Assembly (NCBI GenBank): GCA_900552305.1
Contig: URZD01000030.1
Coordinates: 1-14,781 of the forward strand
Source of the DNA: an uncultured Eubacteriales bacterium
GTDB lineage: Bacteria; Bacillota; Clostridia; Monoglobales; Monoglobaceae
DNA: 14,781 nt
Direction: 5' to 3'
A program made the translations under genes and the position numbers. Below the pieces are notes generated by a model. The model ran no database searches. It was not told the DNA's origin and worked only from the letters and a program-made list of their open reading frames with translations. Positions 6,348-14,159 of the stretch are shown in pieces (the stretch's first letter is position 1; each line of letters begins with the position of its first letter).

Positions 6348-7046
6348 GTGGCGATTTTTGCATTGTCGGATTTGCATCTTTCGTTCGGAACGGACAAACC
6401 GATGGACGTTTTCGGCGGAAGGTGGGAAAATTATACCGAAAGAATTTACGAAAACTGGCAGAGGACGGTGAGCAATGACGACCTTGTCATCATTGCGGGC
6501 GATGTGTCGTGGGCAACGTATATCGAGGACGCTGTGGCTGATTTTCGGTTTATAAATAATCTGAACGGAAAAAAGGTGATAATCAAGGGCAACCACGATT
6601 ACTGGTGGACTACGCTAAGCAAAATGGAGCGCTTTCTGTCCGAAAACGGGTTTGACACAATCCGGATTCTCAATAACACTGCGGCTGTGTTTGAGGACAC
6701 GGCGATATGCGGCACGCGCGGCTGGGGCTTTGCGGACGGCGAGAGCCGCGCCCATAACGAGATGATGTTCGAGCGTGAGAGAATGAGGCTTGTACGCTCT
6801 CTTGAACAGGCGGAGCGGCTGCACCCAAAGCGGAGAATTGTCGCAATGCACTATCCGCCCGCGGACAAAAACGGGGTTGACCGCGGTTTTACGGAGATTA
6901 TGAAAAACTACGGCGTGGACTGCTGCGTATACGGACATCTTCACTCATACGCGCACAAAAATGCGGTGGAGGGCATTGTTGACGGGGTCGAGCTGAAGCT
7001 GACCTCGTGCGATTTTGTTAATTTTACTCCTGTTTTACTGTGGTAG
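6348..7046 (+). CDS. Calcineurin-like metallophosphoesterase
   Basis: Predicted cytoplasmic two-metal phosphohydrolase, 232 aa, with the complete metal-ligand set. The motifs are SDLHL (Asp8, His10), GDVSW (Asp52), KGNHDYWW (Asn82, His83), MHYPP (His168) and YGHLHS (His197, His199). It resembles the uncharacterised predicted phosphohydrolase family COG1768; the substrate is unknown. It starts at GTG 6348 because AAGGAG (6334-6339) lies 8 nt upstream and the protein then begins VAIFALSDLH, the usual distance of the first motif from the N-terminus. The open frame runs further upstream to 6207, but only through the hairpin region. No signal peptide. It sits alone between thrC and tig, which gives no pathway hint. 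Confidence 0.88.
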   Translation: MAIFALSDLHLSFGTDKPMDVFGGRWENYTERIYENWQRTVSNDDLVIIAGDVSWATYIEDAVADFRFINNLNGKKVIIKGNHDYWWTTLSKMERFLSENGFDTIRILNNTAAVFEDTAICGTRGWGFADGESRAHNEMMFERERMRLVRSLEQAERLHPKRRIVAMHYPPADKNGVDRGFTEIMKNYGVDCCVYGHLHSYAHKNAVEGIVDGVELKLTSCDFVNFTPVLLW

Positions 7047-7093
7047 GGGTCGAAAATTTATCTATTTTTACGATAAAAAATGTTAAAATGGTA

Positions 7094-7122
7094 TTGTCAA
7101 GAGCAAATTATTATGGTATAAT
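7094..7122 (+). promoter_or_regulatory. Strong SigA-type promoter for tig
   Basis: TTGTCA (7094-7099), 17 bp, TATAAT (7117-7122): five of six and six of six consensus bases. The expected start point near 7129 gives a leader of about 50 nt before tig. Confidence 0.85.
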
Positions 7123-7179
7123 TTATTAGTATGGATACGCATTGAAAAATGCTATAAGATGTTAGAGAGGAATGTTTAA

Positions 7180-8454
7180 ATGAGTACAGTAGAAAAAGCG
7201 GAGAAGAATGTTGTTGAATTTGAGTTTTCGATTACGGGCGAAGAATTCAGGAACGCCATTGAGAAGGCTTACAGAAAGAACGTAGGCAAAATAAATGTTC
7301 AGGGCTTCAGAAGAGGCAAGGCTCCCCGTCAGATTATCGAGAAATTCTACGGCAGCGAGGGATTTTACGAGGACGCAATTAACATTGCACTGCCTGACGC
7401 ATATGATAAAGCAATAGAGGAAAAGAATATAGAGGCGGTTGCGCAGCCGGAGATTGACGTTAAGGACATATCAAGAGAGAACGGAGTTGTATTCACCGCA
7501 AAGGTTGTTGTAAAGCCGGAGTTTGAGCTTGGCGAATACAAGGGCGTTGAGGTTTCAAAGGTTATTCACAGAACAACCGAGAAGGAAATCAACGGCGAGA
7601 TTGAGAAGATAAGAGAAAGAAACGCGAGAATGGTTTCGGTTGATGACAGAGCGGCAAAGCTTGACGATACCGTAAACATTGACTTTGAAGGTTTCTGTGA
7701 CGGCGTTGCTTTTGAAGGCGGCAAGGGCGAGAACTTTGACTTAAAGCTCGGCTCGGGTCAGTTTATACCGGGATTTGAGGATCAGCTTGTCGGTAAGAGT
7801 ATAGGCGACGAGGTTGATGTAAACGTCACCTTCCCGAAGGAATATCACGAGGAAAAACTTAAGGGCAAGCCGGCTCTGTTCAAGGTGAAAATTAACGGAA
7901 TTAAGGTTCAGGAGCTTCCGGAGCTTGACGACGAGTTTGCAAAGGATGTCAGCGAATTCGACACATTCGACGAGTTCAAGGCTGATTTGACAAAGAAACT
8001 CAAAGAAAGCAACAAAGAAAAGTCCAAGAAGGAATTGGAAGAGAAAATTCTGGAAACAATATGCAATAACACCGAAATTGATATTCCGGAAGAAATGTTT
8101 GACAACGCGGTCAACGGTCAGCTCCGCGAGTTTGCTATGCAACTCAGATATCAGGGTATCGACCTTGAGCAGTATGCAAAGTACACAGGCGTAACGGTTG
8201 ACGGACTCAAGGCTCAGATGCGACCCGAGGCGGAAAAGAGCGTAAAGAGATCGCTTGTGCTTGAAAAGATAGCAAAGGTTGAGAACATTCAGGTAAGCGA
8301 GGAAGAAATTGACGACGAGCTTGCAAAGATTGCAGAAAACAACAAGATGGATATTGAAGAGGTTAAAAAGTATGTAAACCGCGACGATATTAAGGAAAAC
8401 AAGCTTGTTGAAAACACAATCAAGTTCGTTGTGGACAACGCGAAGGTAAAGTAA
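7180..8454 (+). CDS. tig: Trigger factor (ribosome-associated chaperone and peptidyl-prolyl isomerase)
   Basis: Binds near the ribosome exit tunnel and helps nascent proteins fold; 424 aa, normal for Firmicutes. The N-terminal ribosome-binding domain has the signature GFRRGKAP (residues 42-49). The FKBP-type PPIase domain is at about 150-245 (DDTVNIDFEGFCDG, then KLGSGQFIPGFEDQLVGK). The C-terminal helical chaperone arms run from about 260 to 424 and are rich in Lys and Glu. It starts at ATG 7180 with AGAGAGG about 9 nt upstream. It is the first gene of the tig-clpP-clpX group, but 277 nt with a probable terminator separate it from clpP, so the group may be only partly co-transcribed. Confidence 0.97.
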   Translation: MSTVEKAEKNVVEFEFSITGEEFRNAIEKAYRKNVGKINVQGFRRGKAPRQIIEKFYGSEGFYEDAINIALPDAYDKAIEEKNIEAVAQPEIDVKDISRENGVVFTAKVVVKPEFELGEYKGVEVSKVIHRTTEKEINGEIEKIRERNARMVSVDDRAAKLDDTVNIDFEGFCDGVAFEGGKGENFDLKLGSGQFIPGFEDQLVGKSIGDEVDVNVTFPKEYHEEKLKGKPALFKVKINGIKVQELPELDDEFAKDVSEFDTFDEFKADLTKKLKESNKEKSKKELEEKILETICNNTEIDIPEEMFDNAVNGQLREFAMQLRYQGIDLEQYAKYTGVTVDGLKAQMRPEAEKSVKRSLVLEKIAKVENIQVSEEEIDDELAKIAENNKMDIEEVKKYVNRDDIKENKLVENTIKFVVDNAKVK

Positions 8455-8490
8455 AAACCTTTCGGAAAAGTTAATTTCAGATAGACATAA

Positions 8491-8526
8491 AGGGGAGTTA
8501 AACACGGTGTCGGGTTTGGCTCCCCT
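8491..8526 (+). terminator. Hairpin after tig, probable terminator
   Basis: AGGGGAG (8491-8497) pairs with CTCCCCT (8520-8526), with an inner AAAC/GTTT. It lies 36 nt after the tig stop. The following sequence, GTTCGTC, is a poor T-tract, so termination is probably partial. Confidence 0.5.
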
Positions 8527-8543
8527 GTTCGTCAACTCGGACC

Positions 8544-8678
8544 GGATGTGCGCCTATTCGACATTTTTGGCAGAAAAGACACATCCATCTATTAGAAAAC
8601 AGCGATTAAAAGAACCGTTGATTTTGGGTGTTTGTCGGACAAAAGGCTCTTATCATTTTTTGCCCTGCGGATAAGAGC
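8544..8678 (+). promoter_or_regulatory. Structured leader and possible promoter region before clpP
   Basis: This holds GGATGTG (8544-8550) facing CACATCC (8580-8586); a promoter-like TTGGCA (8567-8572), 17 bp, TATTAG (8590-8595); an odd palindrome TTTGTC-G-GACAAA around 8632-8644; and a perfect 9-bp stem GCTCTTATC (8646-8654) with GATAAGAGC (8670-8678). I find no CtsR-type GGTCAAA tandem and no CIRCE element, the usual heat-shock operators of Firmicute clp genes. The role of the structures is open. Confidence 0.4.
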
Positions 8679-8731
8679 GAAAAAAGAATTTTATTATGCC
8701 GGCGCGGGGCGGCGGAACGGAGAGATTTTCT

Positions 8732-9319
8732 ATGTATAACAGTTTAGTACCTTATGTAATTGAGCAGACAGGAAGGGGCGAACGCTCATACGATATTTTT
8801 TCAAGACTTTTAAAAGACAGAATTATTTTCCTTTCGGATGAGGTAAACGACACAACTGCGAGTCTTGTTGTTGCGCAGCTGCTGTTTTTGGACAGCGAGG
8901 ATCCCGATAAGGACATAAATCTGTACATTAACAGCCCGGGCGGCTCTATTACCGCGGGTATGGCGATTTATGACACCATGAAGTACACAAAGGCGGACGT
9001 TTCGACAATCTGTGTCGGAATGGCGGCGTCGATGGGCGCGTTCCTGCTCTCCGCGGGAGAGAAAGGCAAGCGTTTTGCGCTTCCGAACAGCGAGATAATG
9101 ATTCACCAACCGCTTGGCGGAACACAGGGACAGGCAACCGATATCCAGATTCATGCGGAGCGCATTATAAAGATGAAGGATAAGCTCAACAGAATGCTTG
9201 CAGAGCATACCGGTCAGCCGCTTGACGTTATAAAGCACGACACGGAAAGAGATAACTTTATGTCCGCGGAGGAAGCTCTGAAATACGGACTTATAGATAA
9301 GATTGTGGAAAAGAGATAG
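8732..9319 (+). CDS. clpP: ATP-dependent Clp protease proteolytic subunit
   Basis: Serine peptidase that forms the 14-subunit proteolytic chamber used by ClpX and ClpC; 195 aa, standard length. The catalytic triad is intact: Ser100 in GMAASMGAF, His125 in IMIHQPLGG and Asp174 in DTERDNF, with the same 74 and 49 residue spacing as in E. coli. The start is ATG 8732, since GGAGAG (8719-8724) lies 7 nt upstream and the protein then begins MYNSLVPYVIEQT as family members do. An in-frame ATG at 8696 would add 12 unconserved residues. It is followed by clpX after 26 nt, so the two form an operon. Confidence 0.97.
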   Translation: MYNSLVPYVIEQTGRGERSYDIFSRLLKDRIIFLSDEVNDTTASLVVAQLLFLDSEDPDKDINLYINSPGGSITAGMAIYDTMKYTKADVSTICVGMAASMGAFLLSAGEKGKRFALPNSEIMIHQPLGGTQGQATDIQIHAERIIKMKDKLNRMLAEHTGQPLDVIKHDTERDNFMSAEEALKYGLIDKIVEKR

Positions 9320-9345
9320 CAAAATTCATTAAAGGAGTTATGCAG

Positions 9346-10659
9346 ATGGCTAACAAAAACAACGACAAGCACTCGCTGCGCTGCTCGTTCTGCGGTAAGT
9401 CGGAGGAACAGGTAAAACGGCTTATAGAGGGACCGGGCGCTTGCATATGCAAGGATTGCGTGGAGATGTGCGAGTCCATATTTGAGGAAAGCTTTAACGA
9501 TATAATCGAGGAATCCTACGCAAAGGAGCCTTTAAAGCTGCCTAAGCCGAAGGAGATAAAGGCTTTTCTTGACGAGTATATAGTAGGTCAGGAGGCGGCA
9601 AAGAGGTCACTTTCGGTTGCGATTTACAATCACTACAAAAGGATAAATTACGGCGAGGAAAATGACGACATAGAGCTGCAAAAGAGTAATATTTTGCTGC
9701 TCGGTCCGACAGGCGTGGGAAAAACCTTCCTCGCACAGACGCTTGCAAAGATGATGGAAGTACCGTTTGTAATAGCGGACGCGACATCTCTTACCGAGGC
9801 GGGATATGTCGGCGAGGACGTTGAAAATATCCTGTTAAAGCTGATTCAGGCGGCTGACTATGACATACCGAGCGCGGAGCGGGGTATAATATATATAGAC
9901 GAGATAGATAAGATTTCAAGAAAGTCGGAAAATCCGTCCATAACGCGTGACGTAAGCGGCGAGGGCGTGCAGCAGACTCTTCTTAAAATTCTTGAGGGTA
10001 CGGTCGCATCGGTACCGCCGACAGGCGGACGTAAGCATCCGCATCAGGAATTTATCCAGATTGACACAACAAATATACTGTTTATATGCGGCGGCGCATT
10101 TGAAGGAATCGACAAAATTATCGAAAGCCGTGTAAACAGCAGAAGCATGGGTTTTGGCGCAAAGATAGACAGCAAGGCGGACAAAAACCGCGGCGATATT
10201 TTAAAGCAGCTTATACCGGACGATTTGCTGAAATTCGGTCTTATTCCTGAGTTTATCGGACGTGTTCCGGTTATAACCACGCTTGATTCGCTTGATAAAG
10301 AGGCTTTGAAGAAAATACTTACAGAGCCGAAAAACGCGCTTGTAAAGCAGTATGCAAAGCTGTTTGAGATGGACGGCGTAGGACTTGAATTTGACGACGA
10401 GGCGGTTGACGCGATAGCTGAGCTTGCGATAAAGCGCAACACTGGCGCAAGAGGACTGCGCACGATAATCGAGGACATTATGCAGGATATAATGTTTGAG
10501 GTCCCGTCACTGCGCGGCGTGAAGAAGGTAGTTATAGACCGCGACTGCGTTGAAAAAAAGACCGAGCCGGGCATTGTCCGCGAGGAAAAGCGCAGTACAA
10601 AGAAGGTTCAGACCAAGAAGGCGGTTGCTGCCGAGGATAAGAACGATAAGCCGGCATGA
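9346..10659 (+). CDS. clpX: ATP-dependent Clp protease ATPase subunit ClpX
   Basis: AAA+ unfoldase that feeds substrates into ClpP; 437 aa. N-terminal zinc domain with Cys13, Cys16, Cys35 and Cys38. Walker A is GPTGVGKT (120-127), the pore loop is GYVGED (153-158) and Walker B is IIYIDEID (Asp185, Glu186). The RKH loop is GGRKHPH (228-233), the ClpP-docking IGF-type loop reads MGF (268-270), the arginine finger is in EFIGRVP (Arg306) and sensor 2 in GARGLR. Residues from about 400 form a Lys/Glu-rich tail beyond the conserved core, longer than usual and of low complexity. The start is ATG 9346, 8 nt from AAAGGAG (9331-9337); ATG 9340 lies too close to that site. The lon gene that often follows clpX in Firmicutes is absent here. 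Confidence 0.97.
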   Translation: MANKNNDKHSLRCSFCGKSEEQVKRLIEGPGACICKDCVEMCESIFEESFNDIIEESYAKEPLKLPKPKEIKAFLDEYIVGQEAAKRSLSVAIYNHYKRINYGEENDDIELQKSNILLLGPTGVGKTFLAQTLAKMMEVPFVIADATSLTEAGYVGEDVENILLKLIQAADYDIPSAERGIIYIDEIDKISRKSENPSITRDVSGEGVQQTLLKILEGTVASVPPTGGRKHPHQEFIQIDTTNILFICGGAFEGIDKIIESRVNSRSMGFGAKIDSKADKNRGDILKQLIPDDLLKFGLIPEFIGRVPVITTLDSLDKEALKKILTEPKNALVKQYAKLFEMDGVGLEFDDEAVDAIAELAIKRNTGARGLRTIIEDIMQDIMFEVPSLRGVKKVVIDRDCVEKKTEPGIVREEKRSTKKVQTKKAVAAEDKNDKPA

Positions 10660-10709
10660 TGTGCGTGAAATATTGATTGTATAGCGCAACGTAAAAAGGA
10701 GTGTTACCT

Positions 10710-11321
10710 ATGAAAAGGACTTTTGCTGTTATAATGCTTGCGGCGGTTTTGTGCCTTGCGGGGTGCAATGCCGGGGATGCGGGGAAAAATAATAATTCGG
10801 CTAAGCCGGATACAACTATCGGCACGGAAAATAATACCGATACGGAAAGCAAAAAAGCCGAAGAAAGTAAAACGGATACGGTTGAGGTTAAGGCGGCGGA
10901 GTTGCCCGACAAGATAAACGACTGGACCGAGGTCAGCCGCTATACCGGTGATGTGGACGGCGACAGCGCGGACGAGGAGGTAGTTTTGCTTACTTCTGCG
11001 TCACGCGGTGCGGACGGAAAAATAAGCAAAGATGACGGTCAGCAATGGTTTTTGTATGTGAAGGACAGATATTCCGCATTTGTATTGTTTGACGGGTATG
11101 TGCAGCTGGGCGATGTGTATTTTGAGGTTTCGGACTATTATGAGGAGGACGGCGCAGAGCCGCGTATAACGGTAATGGTCAGCACGGGCGCAGCGTTCAC
11201 GGTCACAAATTACCGATTTGACAGCACGGAAAACAAGTATATCGGAGAGGTCATATATGACACCAAAACCGTAACGGAGGGCGGAATAAACAGAAAATTC
11301 AGTTCGATTCCGGAGCAGTAG
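10710..11321 (+). CDS. Predicted lipoprotein with a DxDxDxxDE-type acidic motif, function unknown
   Basis: A 203-aa exported lipoprotein. Residues 1-18 are a signal peptide (KR then a hydrophobic core) ending in the lipobox LAGC, with Cys19 as the lipidated residue. Residues 20-60 are a low-complexity linker rich in Asn, Lys, Glu and Thr. A single globular domain follows, with YTGDVDGDSADEEVVLL (from about residue 78) at its start, a motif like the Asp-rich calcium loops of FG-GAP/VCBS-type repeats. I see only one copy and do not recognise the family. ATG 10710 is the start, with AAAAAGGAG 7 nt upstream; the in-frame GTG at 10701 overlaps that site. It lies 50 nt after clpX with no clear promoter between, so read-through from clpPX is possible. 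Confidence 0.85.
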   Translation: MKRTFAVIMLAAVLCLAGCNAGDAGKNNNSAKPDTTIGTENNTDTESKKAEESKTDTVEVKAAELPDKINDWTEVSRYTGDVDGDSADEEVVLLTSASRGADGKISKDDGQQWFLYVKDRYSAFVLFDGYVQLGDVYFEVSDYYEEDGAEPRITVMVSTGAAFTVTNYRFDSTENKYIGEVIYDTKTVTEGGINRKFSSIPEQ

Positions 11322-11368
11322 CGGTAATCCCTTAAAGGGAAAAAGAATTTTATAAACAGTTTTGGCAA

Positions 11369-11409
11369 AAAGCCTTTGACGGTACTTTTTTAGTATCGGC
11401 AAAGGCTTT
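11369..11409. terminator. Strong bidirectional terminator-like hairpin between the lipoprotein gene and hpf
   Basis: A 10-bp perfect stem pairs AAAGCCTTTG (11369-11378) with CAAAGGCTTT (11400-11409), with further pairing inside. On the minus strand it is followed by TTGCC after the terminal T-run, which suits ending hpf transcripts. It lies 47 nt after the lipoprotein stop on the plus strand. Confidence 0.65.
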
Positions 11410-11421
11410 AATACTTAAAAT

Positions 11422-11449
11422 GCCCCGCAGCCGTTAAAAGCTGCGGAGC
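11422..11449. terminator. GC-rich terminator hairpin
   Basis: GCCCCGCAGC (11422-11431) pairs with GCTGCGGAGC (11440-11449) with one mismatch and an 8-nt loop. On the plus strand AAAATTTTT follows; on the minus strand ATTTTAAG follows. It sits between two convergent genes, so it probably serves either or both. Confidence 0.65.
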
Positions 11450-11591
11450 AAAATTTTTATGAATTGCCTTATTAAGATATAGCCTTATTTTTGCGTATCG
11501 GTTACAAAAACCGTATCAGATAGCGGGTCGGACACATTCTGTACGAAAACTCCTTCGCCTTAAATTTGCAAAAAACGGCATTTGTGCGGAT

Positions 11592-12128
11592 TTACTCGGT
11601 TTCTATAAGACCGTAGTTTCCGTCCTTACGTCTGTACACAATGTTGGTTTCCATTGTCTCCGGGTCGGCGAAAACAAAGAAATCGTGACCGAGCATATTC
11701 ATTTGGAGAACAGCCTCCTCGGCTGACATAGGCTTTGACGTAAACTTCTTGCGTCTGATAATTTTAAATTCGCCCATTTCCTCCGATACGCTGTCGTTTT
11801 CGGAAAAGTCAGTTTTAAAGTTCATAAGCTGCGGCTCGCGAATTTGCTTTGCCAGCTTTGTTTTGTTCTTTCTGATCTGTCTGTCCAGATTTGCAAGACA
11901 CTCGTCCGCCGCGGCAAGGAGATCCTTGTCACGAGCCTCGGCTCTGAGTATAAAGCCTTTATGTAAAATGGTAATCTCGATTATTATATTGCCCCGCTGC
12001 TCGGAAATTGCAATCTTGCAGTCGTTGTCCTCGCTGAAAAATTTATCAAGCTTCTGGATTTTTTTAAGCAGTTTTTCCTTCCTGCTGTCGGATAATTCAA
12101 CCTTCTTACTGATTACATTGTAATTCAT
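11592..12128 (-). CDS. hpf: Ribosome hibernation promoting factor, long form
   Basis: Binds the 30S subunit and dimerises 70S ribosomes into inactive 100S particles in stationary phase or stress; 178 aa. The N-terminal S30AE domain covers about residues 1-100 (NYNVISKKVELSDSRKEKLL, then the basic RQIRKNKTKLAKQIR). A variable acidic linker at about 105-120 is followed by the C-terminal dimerisation domain (FKIIRRKKFTSKPMSAEEAV, then NMLGHDFFVFADPETMETNIVYRRKDGNYGLIE). This two-domain layout is the long form typical of Firmicutes. The start is ATG 12128, 7 nt after GGAGG; an in-frame ATG 18 nt upstream precedes the ribosome binding site and is not used. It is a single-gene unit with its own promoter. 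Confidence 0.96.
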   Translation of the reverse strand: MNYNVISKKVELSDSRKEKLLKKIQKLDKFFSEDNDCKIAISEQRGNIIIEITILHKGFILRAEARDKDLLAAADECLANLDRQIRKNKTKLAKQIREPQLMNFKTDFSENDSVSEEMGEFKIIRRKKFTSKPMSAEEAVLQMNMLGHDFFVFADPETMETNIVYRRKDGNYGLIETE

Positions 12129-12229
12129 ACATCTGCCTCCATTCATTTTGTGTTGTCGGCACAGGCGAAAAGCGCGCCCAAGCCAAACATAACAACGTAT
12201 TTACAGTAGAATACCTTCTGTATGTCTTT

Positions 12230-12258
12230 ATTATATATCATAATTGTGAAAATTGCAA
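12230..12258 (-). promoter_or_regulatory. SigA-type promoter for hpf
   Basis: On the minus strand TTGCAA (12258-12253), 17 bp, TATAAT (12235-12230): a perfect -10 and a fair -35. The start point near 12223 would give a leader of about 95 nt. I see no sigma-B- or sigma-H-like boxes. Confidence 0.8.
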
Positions 12259-12280
12259 GGATTTTAAGCCGAAAATTTAT

Positions 12281-12316
12281 TGTATAAATAAACCGGCCCC
12301 GTTTAAGAGGTCGGTT
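12281..12316 (-). terminator. Intrinsic terminator of the GH123-type gene
   Basis: On the minus strand AACCGACCTC (12316-12307) pairs with GGGGCCGGTT (12300-12291) over 10 positions with one mismatch and one G-U, loop TTAAAC. It is followed by TTTATTTATA. It ends the upstream glycosidase unit just before the hpf promoter. Confidence 0.75.
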
Positions 12317-12377
12317 GGGATAAATCGGCGCTCTGCCGCCGCGCGGATATTCGGCGTGTAAAGCGGAATAACGGTAG

Positions 12378-14036
12378 TTAAAGCAAATTCTTTATTTCCG
12401 AACATACGGCATTTCTCAGATCTTCCAGCTGCTTTGCGGTCACGCGGCAGCGAAAGTCAATGTCGGGTATAAACTTCTTAATCAGCTCACATACGGCGCT
12501 GCGGTCAGTGAGAGATTCCAAAAGTCTGAGCTCGCGCGTGTCCTGCATCATATCGCGGAATGTCATAAGCCGAACGGAGGGGTTCACGTCCTTCCCGTCG
12601 GGGTATACAAGGTAGGACGTTCCGCTGATAAAGTCGCCGTCCATGTCGCTTGAAATCCGAGGATTGACCATCATGCGCGAAAGCCTGTTGTGATGTGCGT
12701 TGAAGCCCCAGTTCAAAAAGCCGTCTATGTTAAAATAATACAGCTGTATGCCGAGTATTCTGCCGCGCTCCTGCGGCATACCTATTGCGCGGTTGGAGAG
12801 GTTGTCGTGGCTTTGCAGTCCCGTGTAGTACGCCCAAAGCGGCTTTGCCCTGCCGAGAAAATCCCCTATTTCATGAGTTGCGGTTATTGGCGTCTGAACA
12901 AGTCCGTCCTTATAGAAAACGTAGTCGGAAAGCGCGTCCCCGCTCGGATAGTCTTCAAGCTCGCGGTGCATAAAATCGCTTGCGCTTTTGTAGCTTTTAA
13001 GGTTATCCTTTGTCGGCTCATCGGAGATGTGGAAGAAAAAGCGTTTTTCATATCCGTTTTCCTTTATAAAATCCTTTAACGCGGTAAGGTACGCGTGCAG
13101 AAAGTCTTTGTATTCATCCGATGCGGCATCGGTATGCCAGCCGAACAGCTTTTTGTCCTCGCCGTTTTCGCGAACGATGATTTTGGGCGCGTGCTCCGCA
13201 CCCCACTGAGTAAACAGGTGGCTGTGTTCAAAATATTCAATTCCACAGTCAAGGCATAATTCAAGAAATTTTTTCATCATTGAAAAATCAAATATGTACT
13301 TGCCCGATTTCCTTTCAACGCCCACAAGCTGCACCGTTGCGCGTTCTTCGCCTACGGGAGTATCAAGCGGCGGAGTAAATGCCGGAATAAGAAGCATATT
13401 CTGTCCGTTTTTTGCCGCCAGTCGGATGTATTTGCCCACCGCTTTTAAAAAGTTGTCGGAGAATGGTCTTGTCCCGGAAAAATGCGCTATGCAGTCATAG
13501 TGCATCCAGTTTGTGGTGATTATATCCTGTTTGGGAAGATACGCCGAAATTACCTCAAGCGTAACGCTCCTTTCGGCAACAAGCTCCGATTTTTCGCGGT
13601 CAAAAAGCCTGATTTTTATCGTATAGCTGCCGTCAGGAATGTCCGCAGAATCCTCGTTAATGTTTATCAGAAGCGTTTTCCAAAACCGCGTCGGGGCAGA
13701 AAAGTAGTTATTTTCGCGCGTTACAAGGCAGTCGGGGTATAAACCGGGAGTTTTTCTCAAAAACCAATCGTCGCTTATGCTGTAGCCGATGCGTGCGGCG
13801 GGAACATTTTCAATAGTATAAACCGCGGCGCTGATTTCAGGCACGGTTTCGATTTCCGCGCACAGCTCCACGCAGTCCTTCCACCCTTCATCATTTGCGG
13901 TTTCCGCTTTGATTGCAAGCTGAAACGAAAAAGCCTCGTTGCGGAGCATTTGCGCGTGTTTAAGACTGTCCGCACTGATTTTCGAATCGTAAAAAACGGT
14001 ATCGAGCGAATTAAGTAAATAGGTTGTGTAAATCAT
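12378..14036 (-). CDS. GH123/DUF4091-type glycoside hydrolase, probably cytoplasmic
   Basis: 552 aa. The central and C-terminal parts fit the GH123 catalytic family (DUF4091), whose known members are beta-N-acetylgalactosaminidases. FFFHISDEPT places an Asp339-Glu340 pair where that family has its stabilising Asp and acid/base Glu. Further family-like stretches are NWMHYDCIAHF (about 176-186), ending a beta-sandwich-like N-terminal domain (1-170); HLFTQWGAEHAPKI; PLWAYYTGLQSHDNLSNRAIG; and the LYYFNIDGFLNWGFNAHHN segment. There is no signal peptide or membrane segment, so the substrate is probably an imported, already shortened glycan. The start is ATG 14036 with AAGGAG 8 nt upstream. It lies directly downstream of an AraC-type regulator on the same strand. 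The family is fairly sure; substrate specificity is not established, as many DUF4091 proteins are untested. Confidence 0.85.
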   Translation of the reverse strand: MIYTTYLLNSLDTVFYDSKISADSLKHAQMLRNEAFSFQLAIKAETANDEGWKDCVELCAEIETVPEISAAVYTIENVPAARIGYSISDDWFLRKTPGLYPDCLVTRENNYFSAPTRFWKTLLININEDSADIPDGSYTIKIRLFDREKSELVAERSVTLEVISAYLPKQDIITTNWMHYDCIAHFSGTRPFSDNFLKAVGKYIRLAAKNGQNMLLIPAFTPPLDTPVGEERATVQLVGVERKSGKYIFDFSMMKKFLELCLDCGIEYFEHSHLFTQWGAEHAPKIIVRENGEDKKLFGWHTDAASDEYKDFLHAYLTALKDFIKENGYEKRFFFHISDEPTKDNLKSYKSASDFMHRELEDYPSGDALSDYVFYKDGLVQTPITATHEIGDFLGRAKPLWAYYTGLQSHDNLSNRAIGMPQERGRILGIQLYYFNIDGFLNWGFNAHHNRLSRMMVNPRISSDMDGDFISGTSYLVYPDGKDVNPSVRLMTFRDMMQDTRELRLLESLTDRSAVCELIKKFIPDIDFRCRVTAKQLEDLRNAVCSEIKNLL

Positions 14037-14056
14037 ATAACAATCTCCTTAATTGG

Positions 14057-14097
14057 GGTGCGCGGAATGCGCACCTTTGTTTTCAAAGAATATTATA
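14057..14097 (-). promoter_or_regulatory. Promoter and leader hairpin of the GH123-type gene
   Basis: On the minus strand there is a perfect TATAAT (14097-14092) but no acceptable -35 at 16-18 bp, only a T-rich run. This is typical of an activator-dependent promoter. Just downstream, GGTGCGC-N5-GCGCACC (14075-14057) forms a perfect 7-bp hairpin in the expected leader, 11 nt before the ribosome binding site. Control by the adjacent AraC-type protein is an inference. Confidence 0.5.
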
Positions 14098-14159
14098 CGA
14101 TAATTTTTGTAAAAAAAATATGCACAAAGCTGCTTATTTATAGCACAAAAGTGATGAAA

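Noticed and set aside
7172..7183. Three-codon ORF overlapping the tig start (ATG TTT AAA TGA)
   Set aside because: Too short to support; likely chance, since the ribosome binding site spacing suits the tig ATG.
7741..8535. 264-codon minus-strand open frame opposite tig
   Set aside because: It mirrors the Lys/Glu-rich tig codons as Leu/Phe/Asn-rich sequence; there is no ribosome binding site and trigger factor is intact on the other strand.
12129..12229. raiA-type structured RNA upstream of hpf
   Set aside because: Only about 95 nt separate the promoter from the gene, too short for that RNA, and no extended pairing is visible.
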